NCBI GenBank assembly: GCA_009839535.1
Contig: VXPN01000321.1
Location: 1 to 18,651 of the forward strand
Length of the DNA: 18,651 bases
Reading direction: 5' to 3'
DNA from: Boseongicola sp. SB0662_bin_57
GTDB taxonomy: Bacteria; Pseudomonadota; Alphaproteobacteria; Rhodobacterales; Rhodobacteraceae
The notes under the pieces are model-generated. The model was not told the DNA's origin and made no database searches. It worked only from the letters and a program-made list of their open reading frames with translations. Positions 1-7,593 of the stretch are shown piece after piece. Position 1 is the first letter of the stretch. The number at the start of each line of letters is the position of its first letter. A program made the position numbers and the translations under genes.

Positions 1-222
1 CCGGGCGAAACGCGCCAGCCGCGCCCGCAATGCCCGCAACTCCCCGCCCGAAACCACCGCGACCGTCACATGATCGCCTTCCCGGCGATGGTGGACGTGC
101 ACCCCGTCGCGTTCGACAAGAACCCCGGGATGCACCGCAACGAACGCCGCGTCCAGAGCCGCCAGACGCTTCTCGACGGCCGGGTCCCGGTACCGCTCCT
201 CTTCATCAATTGCCTGTGTCAT
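1..222 (-). CDS. Partial unknown protein (N-terminal 74 residues)
   Basis: The minus strand has an ATG at 222-220 followed by 74 open codons to the left edge, so only the N-terminus is present. The protein begins MTQAIDEEERYRDP and continues with a charged helix-like stretch, then a His-rich patch (VHVHH) and a short hydrophobic segment (VTVAVV). An AGAGG motif lies about four bases upstream of the ATG. I do not recognise a family. The gene is divergent from the rhodanese gene across a 237-base gap. Strong coding character on this strand is not proven because the piece is short, but the frame is open throughout and has a plausible ribosome binding site. Confidence 0.5.
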   Translation of the reverse strand, partial: MTQAIDEEERYRDPAVEKRLAALDAAFVAVHPGVLVERDGVHVHHRREGDHVTVAVVSGGELRALRARLARFAR

Positions 223-385
223 CGAACCTCTGCCTCACGGCCCGGTTCCTTGGATCGACGGCTCAAGCCTCGGGCCATGCAGCCGTGCCGCTCCGCAAGG
301 AAAGCCGCATCGCGAATCACATGGCAACCGGATTCAAACGGAATTCCCTACAAATCTGGGCCGCACCCGTGGACGCGGACCGACC

Positions 386-414
386 TTGCGACCTATCCGA
401 TTGCGTGTCAACAT
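386..414 (+). promoter_or_regulatory. Weak candidate promoter for the rhodanese gene
   Basis: TTGCGA (386-391) and CAACAT (409-414) are separated by 17 bases, matching four and three positions of the sigma70 hexamers. The area is locally AT-richer than its surroundings. The rest of the 223-459 gap holds no gene that I can support. Confidence 0.22.
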
Positions 415-417
415 AGT

Positions 418-430
418 GAAATACCGTTTC
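418..430. promoter_or_regulatory. Candidate IclR-type operator (GAAA-N5-TTTC)
   Basis: GAAATACCGTTTC is an inverted repeat of GAAA/TTTC around five bases, the general shape of IclR/KdgR-type operators. A related 13-mer, GAATGCGCATTTC, lies at 3962-3974 in the divergent promoter region of the molybdoenzyme and PLP-lyase genes. With the two following bases (GA in both) the sites agree at 10 of 15 positions. Linking them to the IclR protein at 855-1619 is inference. Confidence 0.3.
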
Positions 431-459
431 GAATGTCGGCACACTGGGCAGCCAGCGTC

Positions 460-858
460 ATGACCAGGCCGAAGAGGACGGCAGCAGAGATGGCAGCTGC
501 CGCACGGGAGAGAACAGAGGAGATCGAGACGCCGGAGCTGATCGCGATGGTCGATGATCCGGACGTCGTGATCGTCGACGTTCGGGACATGCGCGAAAGG
601 CAACGGACCGGCTTCATGCCGGTCCATGCACCCCGCGGCATGATCGAGTTCTGGGTCGACCCGGACAGCCCGTACTACAGGGACGTCTTCGGCCAGGACG
701 GGAAGCGCTGCGTTCTTCACTGCGCGAGCGGCGGACGCTCGGCCCTGGCTGCCGCGACGCTTCAGGACATGGGTTTCGAGGCGGCGCACCTTCGGGATGG
801 CCTTTCGTCCTGGGCAGAGCAGGGCGGGCCGGTCGAATGGCCCGAAACCCGCGGCTAG
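460..858 (+). CDS. Single-domain rhodanese-like sulfurtransferase
   Basis: This is a 132-residue rhodanese-domain protein. The active-site loop is CASGGRS with the persulfide-forming Cys at residue 88. The N-terminal part carries VVIVDVRD (about residues 36-43) and VHAPRGMIEFW, both typical of single-domain rhodaneses. Such enzymes pass sulfane sulfur to thiols or cyanide, presumably in the cytoplasm since no signal peptide is seen. I chose the ATG at 460 (MTRPKRTAAEM) because related proteins begin with a similar short helix. ATGs at 433 and 490 are alternatives, and none has a strong ribosome binding site. The gene converges on the IclR gene, and the two stop codons share CTAG at 855-858. 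Next to a C-S lyase and an S-oxide-reductase-like gene it may handle sulfur released by C-S cleavage. Confidence 0.85.
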   Translation: MTRPKRTAAEMAAAARERTEEIETPELIAMVDDPDVVIVDVRDMRERQRTGFMPVHAPRGMIEFWVDPDSPYYRDVFGQDGKRCVLHCASGGRSALAAATLQDMGFEAAHLRDGLSSWAEQGGPVEWPETRG

Positions 859-1619
859 AGCCGGCCGAGATTCTCGGACACGGAGCGCGCGGCGTGCTGG
901 ACGAGCGCGCCGATTCGCTCGCTGTCGCCCTTGCCCAGGTTGATGTCCGGCACGGATACGCCCAGCGCCCCGATCGCCTCGCCGTTGGGCAGGTGGATGG
1001 CCGCGCCGAAGCTCAGGACGTTCGGGCGAAACTCGCCGGAGTCGATGCCGTAGCCGCGCAGCCTCGTCGCGGCCATGTCCTTGTCGAGCGACGCTGCATC
1101 GGTGATCGTCCGGTCGGTGAACGGCTCAAGCGTGGCGATCACCTGGTCCCTCAGCAGCCGGTAGTCCTCCGCGAGAAGCGCCTTGCCGGTGCCGACGCAA
1201 TAGATCGGGGCCGCCCCGCCGATCGGGTTCCACGTCCGGATAGGCTTCGTGCTTTCGATCTTGTCGATGTAGACCACGTTCAGCCCGTCGCGGACGGCCA
1301 GGTAGATTGCCTCCTTCGTCTCTTCGGACAGGAAGAGCATCATCCGGGACGCCGCCGTGCGCAGGTTCAGGTTCTCCACTACTGCGCGGCCGATCTGCCA
1401 TGCCTTGAGCGTGGCCGCGTAGCTCTTGTCCGGTTCGCGGCGGACATACCCGAGCGCCGTCAGGGTCTGCAGGAGCCGGAACGTGTTGGACTTGGTAAGG
1501 CACATTTCGCGGGAAAGGTCCGAAACGCCGATGCCCGACTTCATGCCGGCCAGTGTCTCCAGGATCGCCAGGCCCTTGGAAAGGGTCGAATCGACGCGAC
1601 GTTCGGCTTTCTTGCTCAT
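855..1619 (-). CDS. IclR family transcriptional regulator
   Basis: This 254-residue protein has the IclR layout. An N-terminal winged helix-turn-helix (about residues 10-72) includes STLSKGLAILETL and SNTFRLLQTLTALGYV. It is followed by the GAF-like effector domain (about 80-250) with VVYIDKIES, GGAAPIYCVGTGKALLA and the C-terminal GALGVSVPD stretch. Length is normal for the family. The ATG (1619-1617) overlaps the stop of the upstream molybdoenzyme gene as ATGA, so the two are probably translated together. It is the only regulator in the left third of the window and is the natural candidate for controlling the molybdoenzyme, the divergent PLP lyase and perhaps the rhodanese. The effector cannot be read from sequence. 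Confidence 0.93.
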   Translation of the reverse strand: MSKKAERRVDSTLSKGLAILETLAGMKSGIGVSDLSREMCLTKSNTFRLLQTLTALGYVRREPDKSYAATLKAWQIGRAVVENLNLRTAASRMMLFLSEETKEAIYLAVRDGLNVVYIDKIESTKPIRTWNPIGGAAPIYCVGTGKALLAEDYRLLRDQVIATLEPFTDRTITDAASLDKDMAATRLRGYGIDSGEFRPNVLSFGAAIHLPNGEAIGALGVSVPDINLGKGDSERIGALVQHAARSVSENLGRL

Positions 1620-3940
1620 GTCTGCGGACCCTTCCCGCCCGGATGGCCGACGAAACGCGGCGGCTCGTGCGCCCTGACCGGGGGCGGCGTCCCGTCGATG
1701 CGGCGGATGTCGACAAGCGCGGAATGCGCAGCCGGGCTCTGGCTGAATTCCGAGGTGCGCAAGTCGTGGGTCAGGACGTTGGGATTGCCATGCCTGTCGC
1801 GATGGCCCGGTTCGTCGAAGTCCGGATCGTACCACGCGCCGGTCCAAAGGAACACGACGCCCGGCGCAACTTCGGACGTGACGCGCGCACCCGCAAGGCA
1901 TCTCCCCCTGTGGTTGAAGAGCTCGACGACATCGCCGTCCGAGATCCGTCTTTCCGTTGCGTCGGCCGGGTTGATCAGTGCAGGCTCGCGTCCCCCGACC
2001 TTTCCGGCCATGCTGAGCGCGCCGTTGTCGTACTGACTGTGAAGTCGCGTCCCGGGCTGGCCCGAGACCAGTGCGAGCGGGTACGTTTTCGCGGCGGGAG
2101 AGGACAGGTCGCCCGGGACGTTCCATGTCGCGTGCCCTGCGCATTCGCCAAGACCGAAACCGGCAACCGTCTCCGAAAAGAGTTCGATCCGCCCGCTGGG
2201 CGTGGCGCGCGGGTGCTTCGACGGATCCGCGCGAAACTCGGACAGGAACACCTGCGTCGGGGACGGGTCCGGCAGCTCGATGATGTCCCCCGCAATGAAG
2301 GTGTCCCAGTCCGGCAAGGGGGTTCCATGCGCGTCAGCAGCCGTCCGGGTGTCGGACCAGAGCCTGCGCAGCCAGGCCTCTTCGTTCCGCTCCTCGGTGA
2401 AGTCCTGCGCGACGCCGAGCCGCCGCGCGAGGTCGGCGTAGATTTCGTACTCGACGCGCGCCTGGCCCGGCGGCTCGACGGCCTTCGGCATCGGCACGAG
2501 GATGTTGTCGGTCTGGCCGGCGCCGAAATCGGTGCGCTCCTGCGGAGCGGCGACGGGCAGCACGATGTCGGCGTGCCGCGCGGTGGCCGTCCAGCTGATT
2601 TCGTTCACGATCACCGTCTCGGGCCTCTGGAACGCCCGGCGCAGGCGATTGAGGTCCTGGTGGTGGTGAAAGGGATTGCCTCCGGCCCACCAGACCAGGC
2701 GGCAATCGGGCAACGCAAGCGTCCGGCCGTCGTACCTGTAGGGCGCGCCCGGATTCAGCAGCATTTCCGAGATCATGGCGACGGGAATGAACGCTGAGAC
2801 CGGGTTTTCGCCCTGCGGCAGGCTCCCCCAGCGGAAAGGTCGCGCAACGTTGCCGACGTGGGCATTGACAGCATAGCCGACGGTATAGCCTCCTCCCGGG
2901 AGTCCCATCTGCCCAAGCACGGCCGCAAGTGACACGCAGGCCCAGAGCGTCTGTTCCCCCCAGTCGGCGCGCTGCAGGCCGGCGGCGCAGGCAATCATGG
3001 TTCGGTTCGCCGCCATCTCGCGGGCGAGCGTGCGGATGCGGCCGGCATCGAGGCCGCTGATTTCGGCTGCCCACTCCGCCGATTTTGGCGTGCCGTCAGT
3101 CGCGCCGTCAAGGTAACCGATGAAGCGGTTCGCCCCCACGGTATAGCTGTCGAGAAATGCCTGATCATGCAGGCCCTCTTCAACGAGGGTGCGCGCGAGT
3201 GCGAGCATGATCGCCGTGTCCGACCCCGGTCTCGGGGCCAGCCACTCGGCGTTGAGCGACGCGTCGACGTCGGTGCGCAGCGGGCTGAGATTGACAAACC
3301 GCACGCCCCTTTCGGCACATAGCTTCAGATTGTCCGCCATCCGATGTTTGGAGGCCCCGCCATCACAGATCTGCAGGTTCCGCATCGCCAGCCCGCCGAA
3401 CAAGAGGACCAGACGGGAATGTTCGGCGATGACCGGCCAGCGCGTTGCCTCGACGACATGGTCACGAAAGCTGCCGCCCACGAAATGCGGCATTGCAACC
3501 AGTGCGGCGTTGTAGCTGTAGTTCCCTTCGGAGCGGACAAATCCGCCAATCGCATTCAGGAACCTCTTGAGCTGGCTTTGCGCATGGTGAAATCGTCCTG
3601 CGCTCGCCCAGCCGTAGGAGCCGCCGAAGATTCCCTCGTTGCCGCGTTCCTTCCTGACGCGCGCCAGCTCGCGGGCGACGAGATCAAGCGCCTCGTCCCA
3701 GCCGACCTCCACGAAGGCGTCGCGACCCCGCTCCCCCTTTCGCCCGTCCAGCCAGCCTGATCGCACGGCAGGTTTCAATATCCTGGCGCGGCCGTTGATT
3801 CCGTCGGGGACGTTCTTGTTGAGCAAGGACGGATCGGGATCGGCGGGATGACCTTCGACGTCCGTTATCCGGTCGCCCTTCGTTTGGACAATGCCAATGC
3901 CCCAATGGGAAGACGTCAGTTTTGGGAGATCGGACGGCAA
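1616..3940 (-). CDS. DMSO/biotin-sulfoxide-reductase family molybdopterin oxidoreductase
   Basis: This 774-residue protein matches the DMSO/TMAO/biotin sulfoxide reductase branch of bis-molybdopterin-guanine-dinucleotide enzymes. It opens with SHWGIGIV, lacks an N-terminal Cys cluster for Fe-S, and carries GGSYGWASAGRFHHAQSQ at about 106-123. Tyr109, Trp111 and Ser142 (in EGNYSYNAA) keep the spacing of Rhodobacter DMSO reductase Tyr114, Trp116 and Mo-ligand Ser147 (31 residues from Trp to Ser), so Ser-ligated Mo is expected. A dinucleotide-binding C-terminal domain follows (about 640-750). No Tat signal is visible, so it is probably cytoplasmic like BisC. The TTG start is the only one that keeps the HWG motif: the frame upstream reaches a stop with no ATG or GTG. 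It is coupled to the IclR gene. The substrate is probably an S- or N-oxide; a methionine- or cysteine-S-oxide is an inference from the neighbours. Confidence 0.93.
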   Translation of the reverse strand: MPSDLPKLTSSHWGIGIVQTKGDRITDVEGHPADPDPSLLNKNVPDGINGRARILKPAVRSGWLDGRKGERGRDAFVEVGWDEALDLVARELARVRKERGNEGIFGGSYGWASAGRFHHAQSQLKRFLNAIGGFVRSEGNYSYNAALVAMPHFVGGSFRDHVVEATRWPVIAEHSRLVLLFGGLAMRNLQICDGGASKHRMADNLKLCAERGVRFVNLSPLRTDVDASLNAEWLAPRPGSDTAIMLALARTLVEEGLHDQAFLDSYTVGANRFIGYLDGATDGTPKSAEWAAEISGLDAGRIRTLAREMAANRTMIACAAGLQRADWGEQTLWACVSLAAVLGQMGLPGGGYTVGYAVNAHVGNVARPFRWGSLPQGENPVSAFIPVAMISEMLLNPGAPYRYDGRTLALPDCRLVWWAGGNPFHHHQDLNRLRRAFQRPETVIVNEISWTATARHADIVLPVAAPQERTDFGAGQTDNILVPMPKAVEPPGQARVEYEIYADLARRLGVAQDFTEERNEEAWLRRLWSDTRTAADAHGTPLPDWDTFIAGDIIELPDPSPTQVFLSEFRADPSKHPRATPSGRIELFSETVAGFGLGECAGHATWNVPGDLSSPAAKTYPLALVSGQPGTRLHSQYDNGALSMAGKVGGREPALINPADATERRISDGDVVELFNHRGRCLAGARVTSEVAPGVVFLWTGAWYDPDFDEPGHRDRHGNPNVLTHDLRTSEFSQSPAAHSALVDIRRIDGTPPPVRAHEPPRFVGHPGGKGPQT

Positions 3941-3954
3941 GGCTCTTTGTTCCG

Positions 3955-3960
3955 CTATAT
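3955..3960 (-). promoter_or_regulatory. Candidate -10 element of the molybdoenzyme promoter
   Basis: On the minus strand TATATA lies about 15 bases upstream of the TTG start, preceded by an AT-rich stretch but without a clear -35 hexamer. The candidate IclR box at 3962-3974 sits just upstream of it, where a regulator could act on both divergent genes. Confidence 0.3.
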
Positions 3961-3961
3961 A

Positions 3962-3974
3962 GAATGCGCATTTC
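3962..3974. promoter_or_regulatory. Candidate IclR-type operator in divergent promoter region
   Basis: GAATGCGCATTTC contains the perfect 10-base palindrome AATGCGCATT (3963-3972). It lies between the TTG start of the molybdoenzyme and the ATG of the PLP lyase, next to TTGACA at 3980-3985. It resembles the box at 418-430 upstream of the rhodanese. Which protein binds here is not shown by the sequence. Confidence 0.33.
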
Positions 3975-3979
3975 GATTA

Positions 3980-4008
3980 TTGACACGTCTGCACCCCCCT
4001 GTCATCGG
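3980..4008 (+). promoter_or_regulatory. Candidate promoter of PLP lyase gene
   Basis: A perfect TTGACA -35 hexamer (3980-3985) is followed at 17 bases by a poor -10 (CATCGG, 4003-4008). A strong -35 with a poor -10 beside a palindrome could indicate activator dependence, but this is inference. Confidence 0.35.
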
Positions 4009-4027
4009 TAATTTGTGAGGGGCGGAT

Positions 4028-5197
4028 ATGGCAGACTCCAAGATTCCCGACATTCTCGTCCAGAAAGGCCGGCCGGGGAAGACCGAGGGCCGCAACGTCA
4101 ACATGCCTCTCGAGACGGGCTCGACAATGGTGTTCGACACGATGGCCGAGTTCGAGGCGGCGCGCAATGCCCGGTACCAGAGCGGCACGATCTACTACGG
4201 CCGCTATGGCAACCGTGCGGTCTATGCCCTGGAAGAGGCGCTTTGCGCTCTTGACGGCGCCGAGTCATGCGTTCTTGCGTCGTCGGGCGTGGCCGCGATC
4301 ACCTGCACCCTGATGGCGCTGGTGAAGTCGGGCGACCACCTTCTCGTCGCGGACAACATATACGGAAACACCCGGAACTTTTGCGAAACCCTGCTTGCTG
4401 GTCAAGGGGTTGAGGTCACGTTCTTCGATCCGATGGCAGGCGCCGGCGCTGCCGACCTGTTTCGGCCGAACACGCGTGCCCTGATGTTCGAAGCTCCGGG
4501 CTCTGGCACGTTCGAGGTGCCCGACATTCCGGCCGTGGCGGCGGCCTGCAAGGCGGCCGGCGTGGTCTCGGTCATCGACGCGACATGGCCGACGCCGATT
4601 TTCTGCCGGCCCCTGGCGCTCGGGGTCGATGTCGTCGTCGCGTCCGGCTCGAAATACCTGAGCGGGCATTCCGACGCGATGATCGGCACGATCACCGGCA
4701 CCGGCAACGTGCTCCAGGCCGTTCGGAAGACGGTGATGACCGTCGGCGACAAGTCCGGCGGACAGGAAGTCCTGCTGTCGCTGCGCGGGCTCAGGACGCT
4801 CAAGATGCGCATGGAACACGTTGACCGCGCAGGCCGGGACATCGCGTTGTGGCTCGGCGCGCAGGACCGGACGCTCCGCGTGCTGCATCCGGCCTTCGAG
4901 AGCTGTCCGGGACACGAGTTCTGGCGCCGCGACTTCACCGGCGCGTCCGGTCTCTTCGGCGTTCTGTTCCGCGAGACTTCCGACGCCGCGGTGACCAGGT
5001 TCGTCGACGGCCTTGCCCATTTCGGGATCGGCGTCAGCTGGGGCGGCTACGAGAGTCTCGTTCTGCCCGTCACGCCCAAGCGCACGGCGTCCAGATGGGA
5101 TGTCGAAGGTCATTTGGTGCGCTTCAGCATCGGGTTCGACGATCTCGACACGCTGAAGGACGACCTCGCAGCCGCGTTGCCGCTCCTGGAACCCTGA
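4028..5197 (+). CDS. metC: Cystathionine beta-lyase-like PLP-dependent C-S lyase
   Basis: This 389-residue enzyme belongs to the Cys/Met-metabolism PLP family (fold type I). It has IYYGRYGN (55-62, phosphate-binding Tyr/Arg region), SSGVAAI near 85-91, the pyridine-contacting Asp in VIDATWPTP (Asp184), and the Schiff-base lysine in SGSKYLSGHSDAMIG (Lys209). The KYLSGHSD form is typical of cystathionine beta-lyases, which release a thiol, pyruvate and ammonia. GAGGGG about eight bases upstream supports the ATG. It is divergent from an S-oxide-reductase-like gene and close to an amino-acid ABC transporter, so its real substrate may be an S-substituted cysteine imported by that system rather than cystathionine. 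The metC symbol therefore denotes the family, not a proven function. Confidence 0.9.
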   Translation: MADSKIPDILVQKGRPGKTEGRNVNMPLETGSTMVFDTMAEFEAARNARYQSGTIYYGRYGNRAVYALEEALCALDGAESCVLASSGVAAITCTLMALVKSGDHLLVADNIYGNTRNFCETLLAGQGVEVTFFDPMAGAGAADLFRPNTRALMFEAPGSGTFEVPDIPAVAAACKAAGVVSVIDATWPTPIFCRPLALGVDVVVASGSKYLSGHSDAMIGTITGTGNVLQAVRKTVMTVGDKSGGQEVLLSLRGLRTLKMRMEHVDRAGRDIALWLGAQDRTLRVLHPAFESCPGHEFWRRDFTGASGLFGVLFRETSDAAVTRFVDGLAHFGIGVSWGGYESLVLPVTPKRTASRWDVEGHLVRFSIGFDDLDTLKDDLAAALPLLEP

Positions 5198-5235
5198 GCG
5201 GGTGCCGTGGCGAACCGCTTGACGACTGCACCATT

Positions 5236-5270
5236 GGCGCCGCCGATCTCTCGGACGGGCGGGCGGCGCC
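5236..5270. terminator. Hairpin between convergent genes, possible bidirectional terminator
   Basis: GGCGCCGCC (5236-5244) and GGCGGCGCC (5262-5270) form a perfect 9-bp stem with a 17-base loop. It lies in the 125-base gap between the ends of the PLP lyase (plus) and the ABC permease (minus). No T-run follows on either strand, so it is not a canonical intrinsic terminator. Confidence 0.45.
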
Positions 5271-5322
5271 TTGCCGGACGTCGAGCGGCGCGGCTGCCTG
5301 CACGACGGCGACGAGCGACCGC

Positions 5323-6393
5323 TCAGTGCTCGTCCTGCTTCATGCGGTCCTTCACGAACTCGCCGTAGCGTCCGAGCGACGTGATGAACGCCCAATAGAT
5401 CAATGCCACGAAGACGTAAGTTTCCATGTAGTAGGCGACCCAGTCGCCCGTGCCGAACGCCGCCTGGGCGGAGGCGAGGAGGTCGAAGAGGCCTATGATG
5501 ATCACGACGGCCGTTTCCTTGAACGTCACGACGACCATGTTGATCGTGGCGGGCAGGGCGTGCCGGAACACCTGTGGCAGGATGATCAGGCTGAGCGACT
5601 GCCATTTTCCCAGGCCCAGGGCCATGCCCGCCTCGAACTGCCCGCTCGGGATCGCCTGGAAGCCGCCGCGGAACACCTCGGCCTGGTAGCAGGCGAAGAA
5701 CAGCGAGAACGCGATGATGATCCGCCATATCTTGTCACCCTGCAGCCAGTCCGGAAGCAGGATCGGCACGACGACGGCCGCGGTGAAGAGCGTCGTCAGA
5801 AGCGGCAGGGAGCGGATGAAGTCAATCAGGAGGGAGGCCACGAGCCGCACCATCGGAAGGCGCGAGCGGCGCATCAGCGCCAGTCCCAGTCCCGTCGGCA
5901 TGCCGATCAGCACGACGGACGAGAACAGGAACAGCACCAGCGACAGCCCGCCCCACTTGTCGGTCGTCACCTGTGCCATCCCGAGGAGGCTTCCGTCCAT
6001 CAGCAGGTAGTAGGTCGCGAAGCCCGCGATCCAGAGCGAGACGAGCCGCCTCGCCGTCCAGAACCACGGGATGCAGGACAGGACCACGGTGGCGATGATG
6101 GCGACGGCAGCCGACGTGGAACGCCAGTGCTCGTCGAACGGGTAGAGGCCGAACAGGATGAGGCGATGACGGGCGTCTATGATCGACCAGCACGCGCCCG
6201 CGGCCGCCTCGCGGCAAAGCGCGGCGTCTTCGGCGCGCCAGACCGCGCGCAGGACGCCCCAGTCGACCGCCTGCCACGCCAGCCACGCGAGAAACGCCAC
6301 GAAGACGAGGGTGACCAGGCCGTCGAGCGGCGTGCGGAAGGCGCGGCGCTGCAGCCGTTCGAACGCGCCAATGGCCGGCGGCGCGGCGCTCAC
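5323..6393 (-). CDS. aapM: Polar amino-acid ABC transporter permease, AapM/BztC type
   Basis: This 356-residue inner-membrane permease has a first TM at about 25-45, a long periplasmic insert with further TM segments, and the C-terminal BPD_transp_1 domain. The EAA loop reads EVFRGGFQAIPSGQFEAGMALGLG. The extended N-terminal half before the permease core is the hallmark of AapM/BztC. Length is slightly below the usual figure of about 380. It starts with GTG at 6393-6391, overlapping the aapQ-like stop as GTGA, so the two are coupled. It forms the transmembrane pair with the product of 6390-7529. No ATPase gene follows: the next gene is convergent. Substrate cannot be assigned from sequence; Aap systems carry a broad range of L-amino acids. 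Confidence 0.9.
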   Translation of the reverse strand: MSAAPPAIGAFERLQRRAFRTPLDGLVTLVFVAFLAWLAWQAVDWGVLRAVWRAEDAALCREAAAGACWSIIDARHRLILFGLYPFDEHWRSTSAAVAIIATVVLSCIPWFWTARRLVSLWIAGFATYYLLMDGSLLGMAQVTTDKWGGLSLVLFLFSSVVLIGMPTGLGLALMRRSRLPMVRLVASLLIDFIRSLPLLTTLFTAAVVVPILLPDWLQGDKIWRIIIAFSLFFACYQAEVFRGGFQAIPSGQFEAGMALGLGKWQSLSLIILPQVFRHALPATINMVVVTFKETAVVIIIGLFDLLASAQAAFGTGDWVAYYMETYVFVALIYWAFITSLGRYGEFVKDRMKQDEH

Positions 6394-7529
6394 GCCCCGT
6401 ACCCCTTCAACGCCAGTCGCGCGTTCAGCCAGTTCACCGCCTGGGCCAGCGCGAAGTTCACCAGGAGGAACGCCCCCATGAGAATGGCAATCAACTCAAG
6501 CGTCTGGCCGGATTGCGTGATCGAGGTCGACACGATGTAGAACAGGTCGGAGAAGCCAATGGCGACGCCTACCGTCGTGGCCTTCATTATGAAGATCCAC
6601 TGGTTGCCGAGCGGCGGGATGATCGAGCGCAGGGCCATTGGCATCCGGATGGTCCACCACACGGCGAAGGTTCCGAGGCCAAGGCTCTCCCCGGCTTCCC
6701 GCAGGCCCTTCGGAACCTCCGCAAGGCCGCCGCGCACGACTTCGCCGATATAGGCGGCGCCGTAGAGCACGACGCCCACGATCATTGCGACCAGCTCGAC
6801 GGACAACGACAGCCCGCCTACGAAACGAAGCCCCTTGAGTTCGGGATAGGAGACCATGTTCTGGCTCTCGGGCGTGAACAGAAATGCCGCCGCAACGAAG
6901 AGAGCGGCCGTGCCCGCCAGCCAGACGGCCAGCGCCCGCCTTGCTGAACCGGCATGGCGCGCCGATCCGATGCCGAGAAGGACCGATCCCAGGACGACTC
7001 CTGCGACGACGCCGAGAGGCATGGAAAGGACGGGCACCATGATGCCGCGGTTGGACATGAAGATCGCGTCCGCGATCGAATGCGCCTGCCGCGGCCCCGG
7101 GAAGTGGATCAGCAGCGCGTAGAGGAAAACGACTTGGAGGATCAGTGGAATGTTTCTGAAGATCTGGATGTAAATGCTTGAAATCACTTGCAGGCCAAGA
7201 TTCCGGCTGTCCCGCATCGTGCCGATTGCGAATCCGAGAATGGTTGCAAGTGCAATCGAGGTCGAGCCCACGAAAATCGTGTTCAGGAATCCGATCAGCA
7301 GCGTCCGCGCGTACGGATCGTCGATGGAACGTTCAAGCAGGGAGAAGCTGTAGCTCCACCCGGTTGCCCGGTCGAGGAACGAGTATCCCGAGGTGATGCC
7401 AAGCGCGGCAAGGTTGACCTGCGCGCTGCGAACGGAGCCGATCACGATGAACAGCACGAGAAGAACCAGCCCGACCTGGATCGCGATTTCCCGTGCCCTC
7501 ATGCGGTGGAAGTCCCGCCACCCCAACAT
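6390..7529 (-). CDS. aapQ: Polar amino-acid ABC transporter permease, AapQ/BztB type
   Basis: This 379-residue permease has an N-terminal TM (about 14-33), a periplasmic segment with SGYSFLDRATGWS, then a core with IYIQIFRNIPLILQVVFLYALL. A large insert of membrane segments follows, and finally the EAA loop EVVRGGLAEVPKGLREAGES and a last TM. The FRNIPLILQ motif and the insert are characteristic of AapQ/BztB. The ATG at 7529 has AGGGG a few bases upstream. The gene lies between the binding-protein gene (64-base gap containing a strong hairpin) and the aapM-like gene (4-nt overlap), all in one minus-strand operon. The start is well supported. Confidence 0.92.
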   Translation of the reverse strand: MLGWRDFHRMRAREIAIQVGLVLLVLFIVIGSVRSAQVNLAALGITSGYSFLDRATGWSYSFSLLERSIDDPYARTLLIGFLNTIFVGSTSIALATILGFAIGTMRDSRNLGLQVISSIYIQIFRNIPLILQVVFLYALLIHFPGPRQAHSIADAIFMSNRGIMVPVLSMPLGVVAGVVLGSVLLGIGSARHAGSARRALAVWLAGTAALFVAAAFLFTPESQNMVSYPELKGLRFVGGLSLSVELVAMIVGVVLYGAAYIGEVVRGGLAEVPKGLREAGESLGLGTFAVWWTIRMPMALRSIIPPLGNQWIFIMKATTVGVAIGFSDLFYIVSTSITQSGQTLELIAILMGAFLLVNFALAQAVNWLNARLALKGYGA

Positions 7530-7548
7530 GATCAGCCCCTAACGAAAG

Positions 7549-7575
7549 AGGCCGTCCCCCAGGAGGGGACGGCCT
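7549..7575 (-). terminator. Intercistronic hairpin after binding-protein gene
   Basis: AGGCCGTCCCC (7549-7559) and GGGGACGGCCT (7565-7575) form a perfect 11-bp stem with a 5-base loop. On the minus strand it follows the binding-protein stop by 18 bases and is followed by CTTTCG rather than a clean T-run. Such hairpins often cause partial termination or protect the upstream mRNA, giving more binding protein than permease. Confidence 0.7.
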
Positions 7576-7593
7576 TCGAGCAACCGGTCCGGA

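Noticed and set aside
1620..2144. Upstream in-frame extension of iclR to a 429-residue protein.
   Set aside because: The extension lies inside the molybdoenzyme gene in another frame and is Arg-rich without a domain. The ATG at 1619 has the ATGA coupling and a normal IclR N-terminus.
4265..6540. Long open frames antisense to the PLP lyase (4265-5728, minus) and antisense to the permease (4849-6540, plus).
   Set aside because: Their translations are Arg/Ala/Gly-rich shadows of well-recognised genes on the other strand or in another frame, a common effect of high third-position GC.
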